This document shows positions 58,952-64,000 of a DNA stretch of 64,000 nt, piece by piece. The translations under genes were made by a program, and so were the position numbers. The stretch's first letter is position 1; every line of letters begins with the position of its first letter. Under the pieces are notes generated by a model that worked only from the letters and a program-made list of their open reading frames with translations, did no database searches and was not told where the DNA came from. The stretch comes from Phylloscopus collybita (lineage: Eukaryota; Chordata; Aves; Passeriformes; Phylloscopidae), in contig JAJNNQ010000126.1 of the NCBI GenBank assembly GCA_027886175.1, forward strand, positions 1-64,000. Direction: 5' to 3'.

Positions 58952-59092
58952 ATGGATTCAAACAGAGTTGCAATTCTAGACATTTGGAAGGGGAAAATAT
59001 AACCTATTTCCCGAAGAACTCAATGGATTCAAACAGAGTTGCAATTCTAGACATTTGGAAGGGAAAAATATAACCTATTTCCCGAGGAACTC
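58952..59092. repeat. 71-bp tandem duplication
   Basis: ATGGATTCAAACAGAGTTGC begins at 58952 and again at 59023. The two 71-bp units differ at only a few positions, so the duplication is recent. Confidence 0.95.
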
Positions 59093-60797
59093 TCAAGTGT
59101 CTTGTACAGTTCACATTTTTTCCTGAACCTGTACTTTTCCAGTTTATGGAGAAGAAGAGGACTGTGGGCTGAATGACTGCAGTCACCAGGTCTTCTTAGG
59201 GTACTGGTGAAATAAAAAAAAAAAAGCAATTTGAGCTCTTTCAGGCAGCAATTTTAATCCCCTGCGGGTGAATTAAAACCAGGTCACCTTAATTAGCTGA
59301 CCTGCATTTTCAGGCCTCAGAAAGTGTGCAAAACCACTGGAGGAATGGTGCTGCAAAGGAGATGAGGGGTCAGAGTGGAGCCACTACAAGCAGGGTGGTG
59401 GTGATTGTGCTGCCTCTCACCACAGCCACCACCACAGTTACTTCTCCTATTGCCAGAACAGGAGAACAGCAGGAAAATACCACAAACTGTTAAAACAACA
59501 ACAGAGGGCAGCGATGACCAGCTCAGGGAATACCAATGCCAAACAACAATTCAACAAGCACGGTGTCTGCTTGAGTTTTGCCAGGTCAGAAAACAAACCA
59601 TTCACCTGGGAATTAGCCACAGCTGTTCATATGCATGCACCATGCAAGTCTGCTGAAACCTCACGCAGTGAACTTTCTGGGAGAGGAGGGAGGCTTGAGC
59701 ACAGCACAGGGAGACCAGCTCCTTTCATCCCCTGGCTCTGCTGTAGATCACTCTGTTCCCTTTTCAAGGCAACAGCAATGTGGGCATAAACGCTGATAGC
59801 TCAGGCTTGGGCCTGGGAAAGACCCACCCCCCAGAAGCCATTGAAGGTCAGAAATTGTCCTTTCCTTCCCTCCCCTCCTGCTCCCTCTCTCCCTCCCTCC
59901 TCATGTGTTTCAGAGTTCTGTAAAGCAACCCCAAATCCAGCCCAATTCCTGCTTGTTTGCAAAGGCTGTGGTGACTGATGCTTGTACTGTGTTCACCAAC
60001 ATGGGTGAGAATAGCAAAAGGAGATATGTGTGAGTAAGTTAAACTAATCACCTCTTCCCTTTGGAGCCTTATCACTTTCGTTTTGTAAAATTCTTGAGAA
60101 AAATAAAAGATAAATTAACTTCTCCCTCATACCACCCTTTTCCTGAAAACTAATTATTTGGCAGTGGAAATTAAAAAAAAAAAAAAAGAAAAAAAAAAGT
60201 GTGGCAAAATGTTCCTTTTGTTTATATCTCTGCAGATCATTAAAAGAAAAGAAATTACAGGAGAAAAAGCAAGGAAGAAAATTCATAACTTACACACAGC
60301 TGACCATAACTCTGCTAGTGACTAAGTCACATGGTCTAAAATGTAATAACTGGGCTGTGAGTTGGGTTAAATCTGTGAAGGGTGTTACAGTCTCCTGAGT
60401 AGGGTTTGGAGTAAGGATGGAGCCATGTAGAATAATTTTTTTGTAGTTTAGGGAAGTTTCTCTTGAGAACTTGTTGTTTTTTTCACACACAGAATATGCA
60501 GCCGTACCAGACATTAAACATTGTTCTTATTTCACTGGAGAAAAAGGCATCTTCAAGGTGAGAACCAGCTGATTTCAGTTCCCAGGAAAGTTGGTGGCTG
60601 TGCAATGTGAACAGCTGCAAGCACCCTTCAGGAACCTGCTCCTAGTGAGTCAAGATATTAATATGCAGAGGCAGAGAAACTCAAACTCTTAGCACAGTTC
60701 TCCCTCGGGTAAAGGGCTGTGAGGATTTCTTCTGCACCCCTTGTGACACCAGTCATTTAGCTCTTAACAGTGATAAAGTGATTTTAAAAAAAAACCC
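59093..60797. other. Intergenic DNA, no gene recognised
   Basis: An A-rich run near 60172-60199 and an A12 run near 59215. Otherwise nothing recognised. Confidence 0.5.
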
Positions 60798-60977
60798 AGG
60801 TTTGACAAGAAGCATAGAAGTATTTCTGAGTATTTCAGTGTCTCATTTTATGGGGTTTTTTTTTGTGTACAGTGGATTTCATTATCCAAGGTTTGACAAG
60901 AAGCATAGAAGTATTTCTGAGTATTTCAGTGTCTCATTTTATGGTTTTTTTCTGTGTACAGTGGATTTCATTATCTC
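60798..60977. repeat. 91-bp tandem duplication
   Basis: AGGTTTGACAAGAAGCATAG begins at 60798 and 60889; both copies run through GTGTACAGTGGATTTCATTA. They differ mainly in the length of the internal T run. Confidence 0.95.
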
Positions 60978-63395
60978 ACTTTTCCTGGTTTGTACTCACC
61001 ATGGCAGGAAGGAGTGTCAGCAACCTGCAGAGGGACTGGGCTCCAAAGAAAGATGCTTCCAATACTGGGTTTGAGCTTTGCTGCACACAACAAAGCAGGA
61101 AAGCTTCTATCAGTTACCACAAGCACCTTCACAGTCAGGCTACTGCCACACTACTCACTTCACTCTGCCTTTCTTTCACCTGCCCACCCCTGAGGGGCTG
61201 CAGCCCCCAAGCTGATCATGTAGGGTGAGATTTTTTGGCACTGCTGGCCTGAGTGCCAAAAAGGATGTGCTCACCCTCCCCAGAGAGAGAGGAGCAGGAA
61301 ACCAGCTCGCCCTGAGCCTGCACACCTCCCTGAGCCACACAAGTCCTGGGAGAATGAGTAGATTTTCACTGTGTCTCAAATCCTGCTTCCTCACTTTTCC
61401 TCAACCTTTTGCTGATTCACGTAATTCACTGCCTCTAAGGGGGAAAAAAAAAAAAAGGAGAAAAAAAAAAAAGGCAATTAGTACAATTCTGTCACAAGAT
61501 TTCTGGTTTTATCCAGGTGTTACAGAGGAGAAGGCTGGAATGTATAAAGTCCATAAACTCAGAAGACGGAGGAGGAAAGAACCCAAACAGTGTTTACCTC
61601 ACAACTTTTAGCCCATTTTATGACAGTTGTTTGCTCAGGACTATCTAAGGATAATCCTGAGGTTTTCAGGAGAATTCTTGCTGCAGGCAGTCAGAGGTCA
61701 GAGGTTGAAGAGCTGCAGGCTCTCTCTCACAGAGAAAAAAATCAGAAAGAGGATCTTACCATACATGATCTGGTAAACACTACGCTCTACTCCCTTGTTT
61801 ACAGAACACTTAAACTCTTGGAGAATTTTCAGATAAAAACAATTAAATCATTGTAGCAGTTATCTTTATCTCATCGGGTGGGAAAATTCTTCCTCAGGTT
61901 ATAGGGCAGAGCAAGGATGTAACCTTGCAAAAGTTCCTCCTGCCTATCTCTCAGCTTAATCTCCTGCACAGCTTGCAGAGAGATAAAGGAGCAAATCAAG
62001 CTCCTAAGGTGCTGCCAATATTTTCTTGCTGTTGCAGCTTCAGGAGAGCATGGTCCCTGGCAGCAGGCCTCTTTAAAGTATATCTCCCTCTGCAGAGGCC
62101 AAATCTTTCTCTACATGTGATTCTCTTATCCATCCTCTTATCCATGATCCTGGTAGTGATCTGAGGGTTGGATTCTCCACCTAAGGTCAGGATTTGGCCC
62201 GTGTACAGGCAGGCTTAGTGAATAACTATGGCTCTCAAGCACTGCTGCTAATGTGGAAATTAATGAAATTAATCTCCAGTGAGGAACCCAGCCATTAACC
62301 AAGGTTCCCACTGTGGCAGGCATCCAACACTGTCATGCATGAAATCTGTGACAGAGCAGAAATGCTGCAGGGAGCACATTAAGGAAGTATCATTTAGGGT
62401 AAAAAGTCTTGTCTTTGTTATCTCCCAGTAGCAGACTAGAGTGAGAGTGTTAAACACTGTATTAAGTTAGTTTTTATAGGGAAAGGAGAGAAACGATGTG
62501 TCAGAGCTAAATGTCCACTAAAATTGAAGTTTGGATAGTGTGCATTCAGAAATAATTTTATTTTCCAGTAATGACAATATGCAATATCACATAAGAAATG
62601 AAACTGAAGAATTGATCTTATTCTTCAAATACAGGATAGCTTCAATATCAAAATTAACATATAAATTCAGCATAAATCTTATTTCCCCACTCAGGTCTGC
62701 TGTGTAGATGCACATAAAGAATGAATCACTGAAACAGTACACTGAGGGAACCAAAGCCATTTTTCAAAGGTGTCAGCACAAATGTGAGGTGAGCCTGTTC
62801 ACCAAGCATACAACAAATGTTGCAGAGGTGGCCCTTCAGACCCATAAGGGGGACAAGTCAGGGACCCCCAGGAAAGCAGCCCAACACCAGCAAGGACAAG
62901 GCAAGGGATAGTTTGGCACAGGACATCTCCCCACTGTGCTGTGCTTGCTCCTGCTGTCCCTCAGACTATTCCCTTATCTGCAGGAACGAGAGATACCAGA
63001 GAATGTGAGCATCACACTGGGGCTCTCCGTGGCATTCCTTTGAGGGAGAAATTATTATTGTCACTGTTTACAGCATTGTTGGCCTCAACCACCTTGTCAC
63101 AGCCAGTGGGGACTCAGCAATGTGCCTCTGGGGCAGCTGCCAGCCTCTGCAGAGCCCCCTGCTCTGCTGTCTGCTGGGCCTGAGGCTTGGGCAAGCAGAG
63201 CTGTGAGCAGGGAGAGCTTCCTGTGGCATTCCCTGGAGAGCTGGCAGTGAAATCACCTCTCTGACAGGAGAAAAAGCAGTCCTGGGACAGCCAAAAGAGG
63301 CTCCCCAGGGGCTGCTCAGACAGGAGCAGGAGCTGTGCAGAAGGCACAGGGCTGAAGGTCTCTTGCTCCAAGAAAGCCACAACTGCACAAGTACA
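60978..63395. other. Intergenic DNA, no gene recognised
   Basis: About 2.4 kb with two adjacent A12-A13 runs (61442-61473). Open frames up to 128 codons show no domain or splice context. Confidence 0.5.
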
Positions 63396-64000
63396 GAAAA
63401 AAAAAAAAAAAAAAAAACTTCAAAAAACCCTAAAAAAACCCACCCAACAACTCACAGGTCTCTGAGATCCTACAGAGGCCTCACCAGGCTCAAGATATCC
63501 TTCTTGATATTTGATTTTTATTTTTCCCCCCCCTCAGGGGGCTTCTGAGCATCAATGCTTCCAGCTTCAACCCTCCTCAGCCCAATGTCCTCTCTTCCTC
63601 AGCATGAAGTCCTTGCTCCGACGAGGAGATACCCTGGATTTGCCACAAGATGGAGCAGGGAAACAGCAAGTTTTGCAGGCCTCCTGCCTGTTGTGCCATC
63701 CTGGACAATACAACTGGATGAGCACAGCAATTTCTCAAAGGTATCATTGCAGGCCAACATATATTTTTGAAGAAAAAAAAGAAAAAAAAAATAAAACTTC
63801 TAGATAGCTAAAATATGGTGTGGTCAAACAAAAATTACTGTTCACCATGAAAATTTGCTTTTTTTTTTTTTTTTTTTTTTTTTTTTTGAACAGAGATATG
63901 TTTGCTTTATTTTAGGAAAAAAAAAGTTATTTGTCAACTGAGTCAAAAGTTACTTTGTAACATGAGAGACAAGGATTATTTTGACTTGTTTCTTTTTTCA
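63396..64000. other. Intergenic DNA with A and T runs to window end
   Basis: An A20 run (about 63398-63418), AAAAACCC motifs, an A-rich stretch (63770-63800) and a T26 run (about 63862-63887). No gene recognised. Confidence 0.6.

Noticed and set aside
45929..64000. Search for DMRT3 exons upstream of DMRT2
   Set aside because: No second DM domain or DMA-domain sequence was found in any frame; DMRT3 presumably lies beyond the right edge.

Overview
This is a vertebrate nuclear window, almost certainly from a bird. It holds one cellular protein-coding gene, DMRT2, a three-coding-exon DM-domain transcription factor on the minus strand (coding 41018 to 37825). In birds the DMRT1-DMRT3-DMRT2 cluster lies on the Z chromosome, so Z linkage is likely but inferred. 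A CR1 LINE 3' end at about 30.95-31.58 kb and several ERVL/ERVK-type solo LTRs of the kinds common in songbirds support a bird, perhaps a passerine. There is no bacterial-style operon, CRISPR array, rRNA or recognisable tRNA.

Layout. 1-358 is a polypurine GGAAA-type repeat. 359-12417 is intergenic and contains a solo LTR (about 1049-1657). 12512-19509 is a complete LTR-to-LTR provirus of gammaretroviral type. It has two 727-bp LTRs that I read as identical, a GATGG target-site duplication, a proline-tRNA-like primer site, a repetitive leader, a broken gag, an integrase-only pol remnant and a shortened env. 19.5-34.9 kb is intergenic, with a solo LTR near 21.6-22.3 kb, a perfect 21-bp hairpin at 21255-21300, an LTR fragment near 27.7 kb and the CR1 copy. 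Another solo LTR lies at 34941-35509. DMRT2 with its 3' UTR occupies about 37.49-41.2 kb.

Upstream of DMRT2 is a large CpG-rich block (about 40.2-45.4 kb). It includes a GC-rich minisatellite of about 32 units (41720-42346) directly beside the gene and a twin-CCAAT/GC-box segment (42347-42410). A probable solo LTR (about 44392-44666) lies within it. From 45.4 to 64 kb, toward the expected position of DMRT3, I see no gene: there are low-complexity tracts, a solo LTR with a perfect GGCTT duplication (56548-57165), and two abutting minisatellites of 19-bp then 16-bp units (57552-58604).

The most notable features are (1) the provirus, which is very young by its LTRs yet lacks protease, reverse transcriptase and nucleocapsid, and so looks like a non-autonomous passenger copied in trans; (2) its mosaic gag-pol junction, with a second diverged copy of the pol 3' tail; and (3) the minisatellite at the DMRT2 promoter. 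I did not find a clearly new gene system. Exon and element limits were read by eye, and borders marked approximate should be treated so.
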